64,000 bases of DNA from Paenibacillus harenae (GCF_030812415.1 NZ_JAUSST010000008.1:248001-312000); one strand, 5' to 3'; positions 1-9,473 are shown, numbered from the stretch's first letter. The notes: generated by a model not told the origin, from the letters alone. Program-made: numbers and translations.

Positions 1-1
1 G

Positions 2-1201
2 CGGGGCAAAACGCCCATCTACGACGATCATAATCAAATCATCGGCATTGTGTCGGTAGGCATTTTATTGAAAGACATTCATGAATCGGCCGCGACTTAT
101 CGAAACGCGATGATTTTTTTTGCGGCCATCGCGCTCACGATCGGCTGCGGCGGGGCGATTGCAATCTCCAACGGGGTGAAGCGGTCTATCCACGGCCTCG
201 AGCCTAAGGAAATCGGCTTGTTGTACCAGGAGAAAAGAGCCATTCTGGAAACGATCCACGAAGGGATTATCGCGATTAATACGGAAGGAATCATTACGCT
301 CGCCAATCAAACGGCTATAAGGCTAATCGATCCGCTTGAGAAAGAGGAGATTACCGGCAAGCATATTCGGGACGTCATACCGGAATCCCGTTTGCTCGAG
401 GTGATCAAATCCGGAGATGCCCAGTTCGATCAAGATTTGGTCATTAACGAAAGCATGGTCGTGGTCAATCGTCTGCCGATTTTCGATCGTCAGCATCAAG
501 TGGTCGGGGCCGTATCGAGCTTCCGCAACAAATCCGAGCTGCTTCGTTTAACGGAGGAGCTTACGCAGGTGAAACGTTATACCGAAGCGCTGCGTTCGCA
601 GACGCATGAGTATTCAAATAAGCTGTATACGATCTACGGGCTCATCCAGCTGGAATCGTATCAGGAAGCGATGGATCTCATTACGCACGAAACGGACGTG
701 CATCAAAACCTTATTCAATTTCTGTTGCGGGAGATTCCGGATCCCATGCTGGGGGGGATCTTAATCGGGAAGTTCAACCGCGCCAACGAGCTTAAGGTGA
801 GTTTGGAGATCGATAAAAACAGTTCGTTTAAAGACATTCCGGGCGATATCGGCCGGAATCATCTCGTAACCATTATCGGCAACTTATTGGATAATGCGCT
901 GGAGGCCGTGCTTGCCGCGGACCGCGACCCGAAAACGGTAAAGGCTTTTTTGTCCGATGCGGGCGATGACTTGCTCATCGAAATCGAAGACAACGGAGTC
1001 GGCATCGCGGATGAAACGGCCGATCGTTTGTATGAAGTCGGTTTCTCCACGAAGCAGGAGGGCGGCAATCGGGGGTTTGGCCTTGCGATCGTGAATCAGG
1101 CCGTTCAGCAGGCAAGGGGAACGATCAGCTACCATTCCCGTTCGCAGGGAGGGACAGTTTTTACCGTTAAGATTCCTAAAGAAATGGGGAGAGAGCTATG
1201 A
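2..1201 (+). CDS. Sensor histidine kinase, CitA/DcuS type (5' end outside window)
   Basis: The reading frame is open from base 2, so the gene starts upstream and the sensor domain is mostly missing. The visible part has the end of an extracellular domain (ending IIGIVSVGILLKDI), one membrane segment (MIFFAAIALTIGCGGAIAI), a PAS domain (EKRAILETIHEGIIAINTEG onward), then the phospho-acceptor box QTHEYSNKLYTIYGLIQL about 200 residues into the visible protein. That box is typical of the citrate/C4-dicarboxylate sensor family. The ATPase domain shows NLLDNALEAV, DNGVGI and GFGLAIV. The stop overlaps the next start as ATGA, so it is translationally coupled to the response regulator. The ligand cannot be told from the visible part; a small carboxylate is the family norm. 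No transporter lies downstream in the window. Confidence 0.93.
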   Translation, partial: RGKTPIYDDHNQIIGIVSVGILLKDIHESAATYRNAMIFFAAIALTIGCGGAIAISNGVKRSIHGLEPKEIGLLYQEKRAILETIHEGIIAINTEGIITLANQTAIRLIDPLEKEEITGKHIRDVIPESRLLEVIKSGDAQFDQDLVINESMVVVNRLPIFDRQHQVVGAVSSFRNKSELLRLTEELTQVKRYTEALRSQTHEYSNKLYTIYGLIQLESYQEAMDLITHETDVHQNLIQFLLREIPDPMLGGILIGKFNRANELKVSLEIDKNSSFKDIPGDIGRNHLVTIIGNLLDNALEAVLAADRDPKTVKAFLSDAGDDLLIEIEDNGVGIADETADRLYEVGFSTKQEGGNRGFGLAIVNQAVQQARGTISYHSRSQGGTVFTVKIPKEMGREL

Positions 1202-1884
1202 TCCGGGTGGTCATTGTGGAGGACGATCTTCGAATCGCGCAGATCAACCGCCGGTTTGTGGAGAAGCTGGAGGGATTCGAAGTGGTCGGCATTGCAACCG
1301 ACGAACAGCAGGCGCACGAGCATTTGGACATTCTGGCCCCGGATCTGGTGCTGCTCGATTTATATTTTCCCGATATGAACGGCCTTGATCTTCTGCATTA
1401 TATTCAGAAAAAAAATCCGCTCACGGATGTCATCATCATTACGGCGGCTAAGGAATTCGATACGGTACGGGAAGCCATTCGCGGCGGCGTATATGATTTC
1501 ATGATCAAGCCGGTCGTATTCGAACGCTTTCAGGAGAAGCTGAAATCTTATCAGAAATATCATCAGCAAATGACGCTGCTCGGCGGTTCGAACAAGCAGG
1601 TGGACCAAGAGGGAATCGATCAATTGTTATGGGGAGCGGGCGATAGGGCGGACAGGGATACCTATCTACCTAAAGGCATCGATAAGATTACGAGCGAGAA
1701 AATCCTCGCTTTCATTCTTGGCGGTCCGGAAGTGCTCACCGCGGAGGAGCTTGGGAGGATGGCCGGCTTCAGCCGCACGACCGCCCGGCGGTACTTGGAG
1801 TATTTCGTGGCCAAGGGCGAACTGGTCGCCGACATCTCCTACGGCACTGTCGGAAGACCGGAGAGAGTATACAAAAGGACGTAG
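1198..1884 (+). CDS. Response regulator, CitB/DcuR/MalR type
   Basis: Cytoplasmic transcription factor phosphorylated by the kinase encoded just upstream. The receiver domain holds the acidic pair EDD near residue 9, the phospho-acceptor Asp54 in LVLLDLYFPD, and the conserved Lys in MIKPV near residue 103. The C-terminal third has a helix-turn-helix (LTAEELGRMAGFSRTTARRY) of the kind seen in citrate/malate response regulators, rather than OmpR or NarL types. Length 228 residues is normal for the family. ATGA overlap with the kinase shows one operon. Target genes are not adjacent: the next gene is an ABC-F protein with its own leader, so the regulon is probably elsewhere. Confidence 0.93.
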   Translation: MIRVVIVEDDLRIAQINRRFVEKLEGFEVVGIATDEQQAHEHLDILAPDLVLLDLYFPDMNGLDLLHYIQKKNPLTDVIIITAAKEFDTVREAIRGGVYDFMIKPVVFERFQEKLKSYQKYHQQMTLLGGSNKQVDQEGIDQLLWGAGDRADRDTYLPKGIDKITSEKILAFILGGPEVLTAEELGRMAGFSRTTARRYLEYFVAKGELVADISYGTVGRPERVYKRT

Positions 1885-1976
1885 GCTGGGCTTCTATAGT
1901 ACGATGCCAATTAATGTTGCTATGATAACTTGGTTTATGTTAACGTAGATATACAAATGTGAAGGGGGTGAGGAAG

Positions 1977-2120
1977 GTGAATCACGAAATGGCCAACAAC
2001 CGTATTAGCCAGCTGCCGATTGCTACGGCTGGCATTGTTCATGCATTTTCCGCGAACGGGATCAGTCTGTCCAATTACGATCATACGTTTGAACCATTCG
2101 CGAGAAGACGCCTACCTTAA
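1977..2120 (+). CDS. Candidate 47-residue leader peptide of the ABC-F gene
   Basis: A short ORF starting at GTG with a strong ribosome site (AAGGGGGTGAGGAAG) directly ahead. It begins VNHEMANNRISQL and ends FARRRLP. Its stop lies 25 bases before a terminator hairpin that itself precedes the ABC-F start. Antibiotic-resistance ABC-F genes are commonly controlled by a leader peptide on which drug-bound ribosomes stall, so this arrangement suggests a regulatory leader. The end of the ORF (TTCGCGA at 2098-2104) can pair with TCGCGGG at 2151-2157 in the terminator 5' arm, giving a possible antiterminator. The role is inferred from layout; I recognise no family for the peptide. Confidence 0.5.
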   Translation: MNHEMANNRISQLPIATAGIVHAFSANGISLSNYDHTFEPFARRRLP

Positions 2121-2144
2121 CCACAACGGATCGCTTTATTATCC

Positions 2145-2180
2145 AGAGGGTCGCGGGCTTGTTGCCGCGGCTCTTTTTTT
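2145..2180 (+). terminator. Probable attenuator in the ABC-F leader
   Basis: AGAG...TCGCGGGC pairs with GCCGCGGCTCT around a short loop, with a two-base bulge, and is followed by seven T. It lies after the leader ORF stop and 43 bases before the ABC-F start. That fits a conditional terminator better than the end of an operon. Confidence 0.6.
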
Positions 2181-2222
2181 GTGCATCAAGTAGGGTCTTC
2201 ATCCAACAGGAGGCTCTTTAAA

Positions 2223-4139
2223 ATGATAATCGTCAACGTTCAACAGATCAAAAAATACCATGCGGCGAACCTTGTTTTGGACGGGGTGACGCTTCAGCTT
2301 CAAGAAGGCGAAAAGGTCGGCTTGATCGGTCGCAACGGAAGCGGAAAATCGACGCTGCTCCGGCTCATTTCGGGCCATGAGCAAATAGACGAGGGCATGC
2401 TGACCGTCAAGAAGGATTTGCCGATCGGCTATTTGCCGCAAATCCCTGCGGAGTTCGAGGAGCTTACCGTCTATGAGGTGCTCGCCTACGGTTATCGGGA
2501 ACTGATGGCCGTCAAGCGGGAAATGTCGGACATCGAGCAGCGGATGTCCGGCTCCGAGGCGTCCGCCGATCCCGAAGCGATGGAGCGGCTGCTAGGGGCG
2601 TATGCCCTTGCGCAAGAGCGGTTCGAACAAGGCGGAGGCTATGAGATGGATACGGCTATCGCTCAAGTGGCGAGCGGCTTGCAAATCGACCGACGCAATG
2701 ACCGGCGGAAATTTGGCAGTTTGTCCGGGGGCGAGAAGACGCGTGTCGTTCTGGCTTCCCAGTTGGTCGTCCGTCCGGCTTTGCTGCTGCTGGATGAACC
2801 GACGAATCACCTGGATCTCAAAGGGATCGAGTGGCTGGAGCAGTTTCTTCAGCGTTATGAAGGCGCATGCGTTATCGTGTCGCATGACCGTTATTTTCTC
2901 GATGCCGTAGGCACGAAAATGATCGAACTGGAGGATGGGGAGGCATATACGTATCTCACCAACTACAGCGGATATATGAAGGAGAAAGAAGAGCGTCTTT
3001 TGCAACAGTTCGCCCAGTTCCAGGAGCAGCAGAAGGCGATCAAAAAAATGAAAGAAACGATTCGCCAGCTGGAGGAATGGGGACGCATCGGAGATAACGG
3101 GAAATTTTTCAAACGGGCAGCCTCGATTCGCAAAGCTTTGGAGAGGATGGAGACGGTCAAACGCCCCGTCCTGGAGCGGAAAACGGCGGATTTCGAGATA
3201 TCTCCTCTGGATCGTTCCGGTCGCAGGGTCGTCTCATTCGAAGGCGTGACGAAACGATTCGGTGAAAACGCCATATTAAACGGTGCAGAGGGAAGCCTGA
3301 CGTATGGCGAGAAGGTCATGCTGCTCGGAGATAACGGATCGGGGAAAACGACGCTTTTCAAGCTGCTTCTGGGCGCGATTGAGCCGGATGCCGGCAAGCT
3401 GGAGCGGGGGGCGCACGTGGAAATCGGTTATTTGGCACAGCAGGAGCCGGCGAGGGATCATAAGTTGACGGTATTGGACTATTTCCGCACCGAGGGAGGC
3501 TTGGAGGAAGGCGAAGCGCGAAGCACGCTGGCGAAATATTTGTTCTATGGCGCCGACGTGTTCAAGCCGCTGCAAATGCTCTCCGGCGGCGAATGGTCGC
3601 GTCTGCGGCTAGCCCTGCTTGTGAGGCGCAAGCCGAATCTGCTTTTGCTGGATGAGCCGACGAATCATCTCGATATGGCCTCGCGCGAAGCGCTGGAGGA
3701 GGCGTTGGAAGATTTTCCGGGAACGATATTGGCGATTTCCCATGACCGGTATTTTATTAATCGACTTGCAAAGCGCGTATGGGAGCTGAAGCAAGGCAGG
3801 ATTACCGCGTATCTCGGCAATTACGATGATTTCAAGGAGAAGCGCGGAGAAGAGCCATCGTCGGCGTCGACGCCGGCGTCCGATCGGCTGCAGACGGAAG
3901 CGAAAGCGGCCCAAAGCAGCAGCGGCCCGGCACGCAAAATCGAGCGGAGGCGCGAGCAGCTGGAGCTTGAGATTGCCGCAATGGAAGCGGAGCTGGCTCG
4001 TACCGATGAAGAGCTGATGCGTCTCGATCGCATCGGCGATGCCGCCGAGCTTGAAGCGTGGTGGCGTGAGAGGGAAGAGGGGCAATCCAAGCTCGATGCG
4101 CTTCTGGCGTTGTGGATGGAGCTGTCGGATTCTGTTTAA
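2223..4139 (+). CDS. ABC-F family ATPase, probable ribosome-protection protein
   Basis: Soluble protein with two ABC ATPase domains on one chain and no membrane segments, the layout of ABC-F translation factors that bind the ribosomal E site. Domain 1 has GRNGSGKST near residue 40, LSGGEKTRV and LLLLDEPTNHLD. A charged helical linker follows (KEERLLQQFAQFQEQQKAIK region), which in this family reaches toward the peptidyl-transferase centre. Domain 2 has GDNGSGKTT, LSGGEWSRL and LLLLDEPTNHLD. The last roughly 90 residues form a charged coiled coil (RKIERRREQLELEIAAMEAE). An upstream in-frame start at 2181 lies in the terminator T-run; ATG 2223 follows AGGAGG and is preferred. The attenuator-like leader favours a drug-resistance role (Vga/Lsa/VmlR-like) over a housekeeping paralogue; the substrate drug cannot be read from sequence. 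Confidence 0.9.
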   Translation: MIIVNVQQIKKYHAANLVLDGVTLQLQEGEKVGLIGRNGSGKSTLLRLISGHEQIDEGMLTVKKDLPIGYLPQIPAEFEELTVYEVLAYGYRELMAVKREMSDIEQRMSGSEASADPEAMERLLGAYALAQERFEQGGGYEMDTAIAQVASGLQIDRRNDRRKFGSLSGGEKTRVVLASQLVVRPALLLLDEPTNHLDLKGIEWLEQFLQRYEGACVIVSHDRYFLDAVGTKMIELEDGEAYTYLTNYSGYMKEKEERLLQQFAQFQEQQKAIKKMKETIRQLEEWGRIGDNGKFFKRAASIRKALERMETVKRPVLERKTADFEISPLDRSGRRVVSFEGVTKRFGENAILNGAEGSLTYGEKVMLLGDNGSGKTTLFKLLLGAIEPDAGKLERGAHVEIGYLAQQEPARDHKLTVLDYFRTEGGLEEGEARSTLAKYLFYGADVFKPLQMLSGGEWSRLRLALLVRRKPNLLLLDEPTNHLDMASREALEEALEDFPGTILAISHDRYFINRLAKRVWELKQGRITAYLGNYDDFKEKRGEEPSSASTPASDRLQTEAKAAQSSSGPARKIERRREQLELEIAAMEAELARTDEELMRLDRIGDAAELEAWWREREEGQSKLDALLALWMELSDSV

Positions 4140-4146
4140 TGATCTT

Positions 4147-4184
4147 GGGGCTGTCCCAAAAGCCAATGGCTTAGGGACAGCCCC
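4147..4184. terminator. Long inverted repeat, likely bidirectional terminator
   Basis: GGGGCTGTCCC at 4147-4157 is perfectly complementary to GGGACAGCCCC at 4174-4184, and the loop contains a further AGCC/GGCT stem. It follows the ABC-F stop by 7 bases and separates it from the convergent dipeptidase. There is no T-run, and the arm sequence resembles ends of some Firmicute insertion elements, so a repeat element is an alternative. I see nothing else in 4185-4400. Confidence 0.6.
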
Positions 4185-4400
4185 TGTGTGCGTATGCAGC
4201 TAAACTCTGGCTGCTATGTTGGATTTTCGCGGTAACTTTGAGCGTTTGACGGCATTTTGGGCACAAAACAGAGGTCTATTGCGAATATCCAATGTAGCTC
4301 TCGATATGGCGCGAAACAGCCTAAAGTTGCTGCAATGATCCAGTATAGCAACTTCGCACCTTCCACCGCCCTCATCGGGTAAAAACAGCCTCTTATAAGT

Positions 4401-5756
4401 TTAAAGTTGTTTCAAGAATGCTACGATCGTGAGCAAGCCCTTGTCGAAGTTGTCCAGATTGAAATGCTCGTTCGGCGCATGCAGGTTTTCGTCCGGGAGG
4501 CCGAAGCCCATCATGACGACGGGTGCCTGCAAGATACGGGAGAACGTTTCGACAATCGGAATCGACCCGCCGTCCTTCGTGAACAGGGCGCGGGTGCCGT
4601 ACACTTGTTCATAGGCATCCGCCGCCTTCTGAAGCATGGGATGCGAGGGATCCATGTTGAATGCGCGGGCTTGTTCGCCGCGTTTAATAACGAGCCTCGC
4701 ACCAGGCATGACATGGGATTCCAGATGAGCCGCAATTCTATCCAATATGCGCGCCGGATCCTGATCGCCGACAAGACGGCAAGTAATCTTGGCATGAGCT
4801 TCCTTCGGGATGACGGTCTTCGTGCCTTCGCCTTGAAATCCGCCATACACGCCGTTTAGCTCGAGCGTCGGTCTTACGCCGGTCCGCTCGACAAACGAAT
4901 AGCCTTCTTCTCCGTACAAAGCTTCGAGACCGAGATTGGCTCTTAATTGTTCGTCATCGTGATCTTGCTTGAGAAATTCTTCTCTCATGTCAGAGGAAAG
5001 CTCCGGGACGCCTTCGTAGAAGCCGTCGATCGCGACTCGTCCTTGGCCATCGTGCAGAGAAGCGAGCAGGGATACCAGCGCGTGCAGCGCGTTCGGAACG
5101 CCGCCGCCGAATGTGCCGGAATGCAGATCCGTATTGGCGGTCGCAATCGTTACTTCAAGCGAGCATAGCCCGCGCAAGCCCGTGGAAATAGCCGGCTTTC
5201 CTTTGGCAAGAAGCGAGGTGTCCGATATAAGTACGACGTCTGCAGCCAGCTTGTCTGCATTGTCCTTCATGAAGGCCGGCAGATTCGGGCTTGAGATCTC
5301 TTCTTCCCCTTCTATGCAAAATTTCACGTTTACCGGAAGCTTATTTTCTTGATCCAATAGCGCTTCAATAGCCTTTACATGCAAGAAAAGCTGTCCTTTA
5401 TCATCCGTTGCGCCGCGAGCGTACAACTTGCCGTCGCGGATGGACGGCTCGAAGGGAGGCGTCTCCCAGAGATGAAGCGGATCGACGGGCTGCACGTCGT
5501 AATGACCGTAGACGAGCACCGTCGGCTTGCCTGGCGCCTGAATATGCTCGGCATATACGATCGGATGCCCTCCGGTGGGAATGATCTCGACCTTCTCAAG
5601 GCCGGCCGTCTCCAATTTGGCGGCTACCCATTTCGCGGCGTCGATCATGTCCTTCTTATGTTCGGACAAAGCCGAGACGCTCGGTATCGTTAGAAATTGC
5701 TTCAGCTCATCCAGATGTTGCTCTCTTTTGTTCTGAAAATAGGTCTCATAGCTCAC
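4401..5756 (-). CDS. M20 family dipeptidase / metallopeptidase
   Basis: Zinc-dependent exopeptidase of the M20 (PepV/CNDP-like) family, 451 residues, cytoplasmic, no signal peptide. Metal and catalytic motifs are visible: YGHYDVQP (His85 and Asp87), ARGATDDKGQ (bridging Asp118), EGEEEISSPN (general-base Glu151 and metal Glu152), and a distal His near the C-terminus in FGLPDENLHAPNEHF. A dimerisation domain fills the middle. It probably cleaves dipeptides for amino-acid recycling; the exact substrate is unknown. The start is GTG at 5756, preceded by AGGAGG with good spacing. It is a single-gene unit with its own promoter, convergent with the ABC-F gene. Confidence 0.93.
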   Translation of the reverse strand: MSYETYFQNKREQHLDELKQFLTIPSVSALSEHKKDMIDAAKWVAAKLETAGLEKVEIIPTGGHPIVYAEHIQAPGKPTVLVYGHYDVQPVDPLHLWETPPFEPSIRDGKLYARGATDDKGQLFLHVKAIEALLDQENKLPVNVKFCIEGEEEISSPNLPAFMKDNADKLAADVVLISDTSLLAKGKPAISTGLRGLCSLEVTIATANTDLHSGTFGGGVPNALHALVSLLASLHDGQGRVAIDGFYEGVPELSSDMREEFLKQDHDDEQLRANLGLEALYGEEGYSFVERTGVRPTLELNGVYGGFQGEGTKTVIPKEAHAKITCRLVGDQDPARILDRIAAHLESHVMPGARLVIKRGEQARAFNMDPSHPMLQKAADAYEQVYGTRALFTKDGGSIPIVETFSRILQAPVVMMGFGLPDENLHAPNEHFNLDNFDKGLLTIVAFLKQL

Positions 5757-5787
5757 AGGGCTTTACCTCCTAATCCGTTATGACTTT

Positions 5788-5815
5788 AGTATACATTTTT
5801 ATACAGATGAGTAAA
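5788..5815 (-). promoter_or_regulatory. Probable sigma-A promoter of the dipeptidase gene
   Basis: On the minus strand TTTACT (5815-5810) and TATACT (5793-5788) are separated by 16 bases, about 32 bases ahead of the GTG start. Confidence 0.55.
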
Positions 5816-5947
5816 ACTTGCCGGAAATCCCGCTAATCGGAATTTTGTACCGGGAGGGGATGTTCTTCGAACAGGATAACCAAATACCGGCACGAAATAT
5901 ATCAAGGTGCTGGGACCAAATATCCGGGTGTCAAAAGGAGAGATGGC

Positions 5948-7582
5948 ATGTATACGCTGCTTGTCGTGGATGACGAAAAATGGGTTCGGCAAGGCCTTTC
6001 TTTAACGATTGATTGGCTCTCGGAAGGCATCGAGCTGATCGGGGAAGCGGAGGATGGAGAAGAAGCGCTTACGCGGATCCGGAACGAATCGCCGGACATT
6101 ATTATTACGGATATCAAGATGCCAAGGATGGACGGATTGGATTTAATGGAGGCGCTAAGGAATCGGCCAAAGAAAGTCTATGTCATTATTATTAGCGGAT
6201 ACAGCGATTTTGAATATGCCCAGAAAGCTCTGAAATACGGCGCCTACGATTATGTGTTGAAGCCGATCGAGGAAACGGCGCTTTTGGAAGTTGTGCGGAG
6301 ATGCGTCAGCGATCTGGATCGAGAGAACGAACGCCGGCATCATCTAACGGAGATGTCGGGGCGCATCCGCGAAAGCCTGCCTCTTGCCCGGCAGCACTTC
6401 TTGGAGATGCTGCTGCTTGGCGGCATCGTCGATCCTCCAAGCGAGTTGGAAGCAAAGTGGCAAGCCTTGAATATGACATTGAACCCGCATGCGCTAACGG
6501 TACTCGCGGTGAAGATCCATCTTTGGGGGCCAAAGGCCTCCGGAGAGAAGGACCGTTCATGGATTCGTATGGCCCTAGCCAATATTGCCGAAGAGATCGC
6601 CGCGGGACGGGGACAAGCCGTTGCCTGTCCGATCGACCATAACGCCGACGCGGAAATGGTCGTATTGTTCTCGGGGGATAGCTCCTACGACGGCAAGAAG
6701 AAGCGGAGGAAGTATGCCTTCCCGGATGAAATGAAGGCGATAATCGATGCGGCAAAGCGCTATTTGGGCCTCACCATAAGCATCGGAATTAGCGGTCCGG
6801 GGAGCATGACCGAACTGGCGCAATGCTACGAGGAAGCGCTGCATGCCTGTTCTAATGCGTTCTATGACGGTTTCGGGAAAGTGTACGATTCGGGTCAGCT
6901 ATCCGTACAGGCATACAAGCCTCACGCTTATGTCGGGCCGGACGGCTCTTGGGAAACGAGAGTGCATCAGGCCATGAAGCTGGGGGACGACGGGGCTATT
7001 CATGAAGGGGTCGACCTATTGATCGAGCATGCGCAATCGGCACGCGAACGCATTTCGCCGCTCCATGTTTCCCGCGGGATAAGGCTTCTGCTTCAAAGCT
7101 TAGGGCAGAAGTGGGAGGCGGCGCATCCGTATAGGACGGCGCCGGGGATCGATAGGTTCAACGAAACCATCGTAAACGCAGACCTTCCGTTGGCGCAGCT
7201 TGGGGATGCCTTGCGGCACGCTCTCCTGCATTGCGCTTCCGAATCGCGAGGGTCCGGCCATCGCACGAGAATTGTCGAGCTCGGCATGCAGTTTTCCCAC
7301 CAGCATTATATGAAAGGCATCACGATGAACGATGCGGCCGAGCATCTTTTCCTGAATCCTTCTTATTTCAGCAAGGTGTTTCACGAGGAGGCCGGGGAAA
7401 CGTACAGTAAATATCTGGCCCGCCTGCGCATGAACAAAGCGAAGCAGCTGCTGAAGACCTCTTCGCTCAAAATCTATGAAATCGCCGACCAAGTAGGGTA
7501 CGCGGATTTCCGCCATTTCTCCAAAACGTTTAAAGAAATCGAAGGCGTGACGCCTGGCCAGTACCGCGATCTTGGCATCTGA
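5948..7582 (+). CDS. YesN-type response regulator with AraC DNA-binding domain
   Basis: Cytoplasmic regulator of 544 residues. The N-terminal receiver domain has VVDDEKWVRQG, phospho-acceptor Asp55 in IIITDIKMPRMDG and Lys in VLKPIEE. A long poorly conserved middle follows, then a C-terminal AraC double helix-turn-helix from about residue 440 (ITMNDAAEHLFLNPSYFSKVFHEEAGE and KIYEIADQVGYADFRHFSKTFK; the two motifs are shown in part). It pairs with the histidine kinase 40 bases downstream and very probably activates the sugar transporter genes that follow, as is usual for these clusters in Paenibacillus. ATG 5948 is preceded by AAAGGAGAG. Confidence 0.95.
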   Translation: MYTLLVVDDEKWVRQGLSLTIDWLSEGIELIGEAEDGEEALTRIRNESPDIIITDIKMPRMDGLDLMEALRNRPKKVYVIIISGYSDFEYAQKALKYGAYDYVLKPIEETALLEVVRRCVSDLDRENERRHHLTEMSGRIRESLPLARQHFLEMLLLGGIVDPPSELEAKWQALNMTLNPHALTVLAVKIHLWGPKASGEKDRSWIRMALANIAEEIAAGRGQAVACPIDHNADAEMVVLFSGDSSYDGKKKRRKYAFPDEMKAIIDAAKRYLGLTISIGISGPGSMTELAQCYEEALHACSNAFYDGFGKVYDSGQLSVQAYKPHAYVGPDGSWETRVHQAMKLGDDGAIHEGVDLLIEHAQSARERISPLHVSRGIRLLLQSLGQKWEAAHPYRTAPGIDRFNETIVNADLPLAQLGDALRHALLHCASESRGSGHRTRIVELGMQFSHQHYMKGITMNDAAEHLFLNPSYFSKVFHEEAGETYSKYLARLRMNKAKQLLKTSSLKIYEIADQVGYADFRHFSKTFKEIEGVTPGQYRDLGI

Positions 7583-7621
7583 TCGACCGGCATTCGACTT
7601 ATCTCTGGAGGTGGAACCAAG

Positions 7622-9424
7622 ATGAATAGAGCATCGAAGTGGCGGTTCGTCGGATTCAAAATGTTCATTGTTTATTTTGTCAGCATGACGGTCTCGATTA
7701 TGGTCATGGGCTATCTGTCCTTCCACAAAGCGCAAGAAATTATCCAGCAGAATGCGGGCAAGGTTGCCCTCCAAACGGTTCAGCAGGCAAATAAGAGACT
7801 GGAAATGATCTTGGAGGAATATGAAAACCGATCTTACTACGTTTTCGGTTACAGGGATTTGCAGAAAGGGATTTTAGGCGGATTTCGGGACAATTACGAG
7901 CGAATGCAGAATACCGAACATATTAATAAGTTTTTATCCAGCTTCGCCAATTTGAGGAACGATACGGCGAATGTATTCGTACTCGGAGAACATACGGCCT
8001 CCTATACCTATTCCTTGACCAGCGATCCCACGTTCACTACGATGTCCCCCGCCCGGAACGGTCAACGGGAGCAAGATTGGTATAAAAAAATAATAGAGGC
8101 TGACGGCCACGTGGTATGGTTTGGCATCCGGCCCTCCTTTATACCGAACAAAAAGCCATCGGAGGAGGCTAAGCCCGTTTTCTGTTACGGCCGGGCTTTG
8201 AAAGATATTTGGGGCAATGGGGATATTATCGGCATCCTGCTGATCGAGATTGACCCGGGTGAAATTCAACGCATATTAGCCGAAATTGATTTTAATGCAG
8301 AGGGCAGGTCAATCATTGTCGATCGGGCGAACAACGTTATGGCGGACGCCGACGGCGGAAGCATCATGCATCCTTTGGATCTGGAGCTGGCCGCGGAAAC
8401 GGAGAGAAGCGGGATTAGAAACGAGACGGTTGCAGGCGAAGAAACGGTCGTCGTGTATGATCAAATGGCAACGAGCGGCTGGAAGCTCATCGGAATGGCT
8501 TCGGCACGGGAATTGGTGAAGGATTCCAATGAAATCCGGTTATATACGCTCTATCTCGCCGCCTGCTTCACGGTCGTGGCCGTCCTTCTGTCTTGGATCA
8601 TCTCCCGGCTGATGCATCGACCCGTTCGGGTTCTGCTTCAGTCGATGCGCAAAGCGAAGGAAGGGGATTTCGAAACGCAGATCGTGCATCATCGACGAGA
8701 TGAATTCGGTATTTTGTTCGACAGCTTCAATCTTATGGTATCGCGGATCAAGAGCCTGATTAACGAGCTCTACATCCAGCGGCTTCTGAAAAAGGAAAAC
8801 CAGCTGAAAATGCTGGGCTCCCAAATCAATGCCCATTTTATTTATAACACGCTCGATTCGATTCATTGGATTTCCCGCATTTACAAGGTGGATGACATCA
8901 GTACGATGATATTCGGGCTGTCCAATTATTTGCGGATCAGTTTAAGCGACGGAAGGGATATGGTTACGGTAAGAGAGGCGGTATCTCTGGTAGAGAGCTA
9001 CTTATCGGTTCAAAAGGTGCGCTACCAGGACAAGTTCGAAGTGAGTTTGGAGGTGGATAACGAATTGCTGGATAAGCAGGTATTGAAATTTGTCTATCAG
9101 CCGCTGGTAGAGAACGCGATTTACCATGGCATCGAGAACAAGAGGGGAAAGGGACGCCTTGCTATTCGCTGGACGCGGAAAGACGATCTTCTTTACTTCG
9201 AGGTCATCGACGATGGCGTCGGGATCGCTCCCGAGAAGCTGAAGCAAATCAAAAAAGCGCTGGAAGACAACGATTTTACGCAGGAGGAGCATTTTGCGCT
9301 CAAAAATATTAATAGCCAAATCAAGCTTGCGTACGGGGAGCCCTATGGCTTGGATTTGGATAGCGGGCCAGCGGGCGGCACGAAGGTCACTTTGATGTTC
9401 CCGTTTCGGAATGAACCAAAATAA
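7622..9424 (+). CDS. YesM-type sensor histidine kinase
   Basis: Membrane kinase of 600 residues. A membrane helix lies near residues 14-34, a large extracellular sensor (dCACHE-like) of about 270 residues follows, then a second helix near 305-325 and a HAMP segment. The His-kinase domain is of the LytS/YesM class: SQINAHFIYNTLDSIHWI carries phospho-acceptor His405, followed by VYQPLVENAIYHGI and DDGVGIAPEKL. It starts 37 bases after the regulator stop with ribosome site TGGAGGTGG. It probably senses an oligosaccharide, or the substrate-loaded binding protein encoded next. Confidence 0.95.
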   Translation: MNRASKWRFVGFKMFIVYFVSMTVSIMVMGYLSFHKAQEIIQQNAGKVALQTVQQANKRLEMILEEYENRSYYVFGYRDLQKGILGGFRDNYERMQNTEHINKFLSSFANLRNDTANVFVLGEHTASYTYSLTSDPTFTTMSPARNGQREQDWYKKIIEADGHVVWFGIRPSFIPNKKPSEEAKPVFCYGRALKDIWGNGDIIGILLIEIDPGEIQRILAEIDFNAEGRSIIVDRANNVMADADGGSIMHPLDLELAAETERSGIRNETVAGEETVVVYDQMATSGWKLIGMASARELVKDSNEIRLYTLYLAACFTVVAVLLSWIISRLMHRPVRVLLQSMRKAKEGDFETQIVHHRRDEFGILFDSFNLMVSRIKSLINELYIQRLLKKENQLKMLGSQINAHFIYNTLDSIHWISRIYKVDDISTMIFGLSNYLRISLSDGRDMVTVREAVSLVESYLSVQKVRYQDKFEVSLEVDNELLDKQVLKFVYQPLVENAIYHGIENKRGKGRLAIRWTRKDDLLYFEVIDDGVGIAPEKLKQIKKALEDNDFTQEEHFALKNINSQIKLAYGEPYGLDLDSGPAGGTKVTLMFPFRNEPK

Positions 9425-9473
9425 CACACCAAAAACAAAAGTATACGCCTTATGCGGCAGTTATGAAAGCGGA

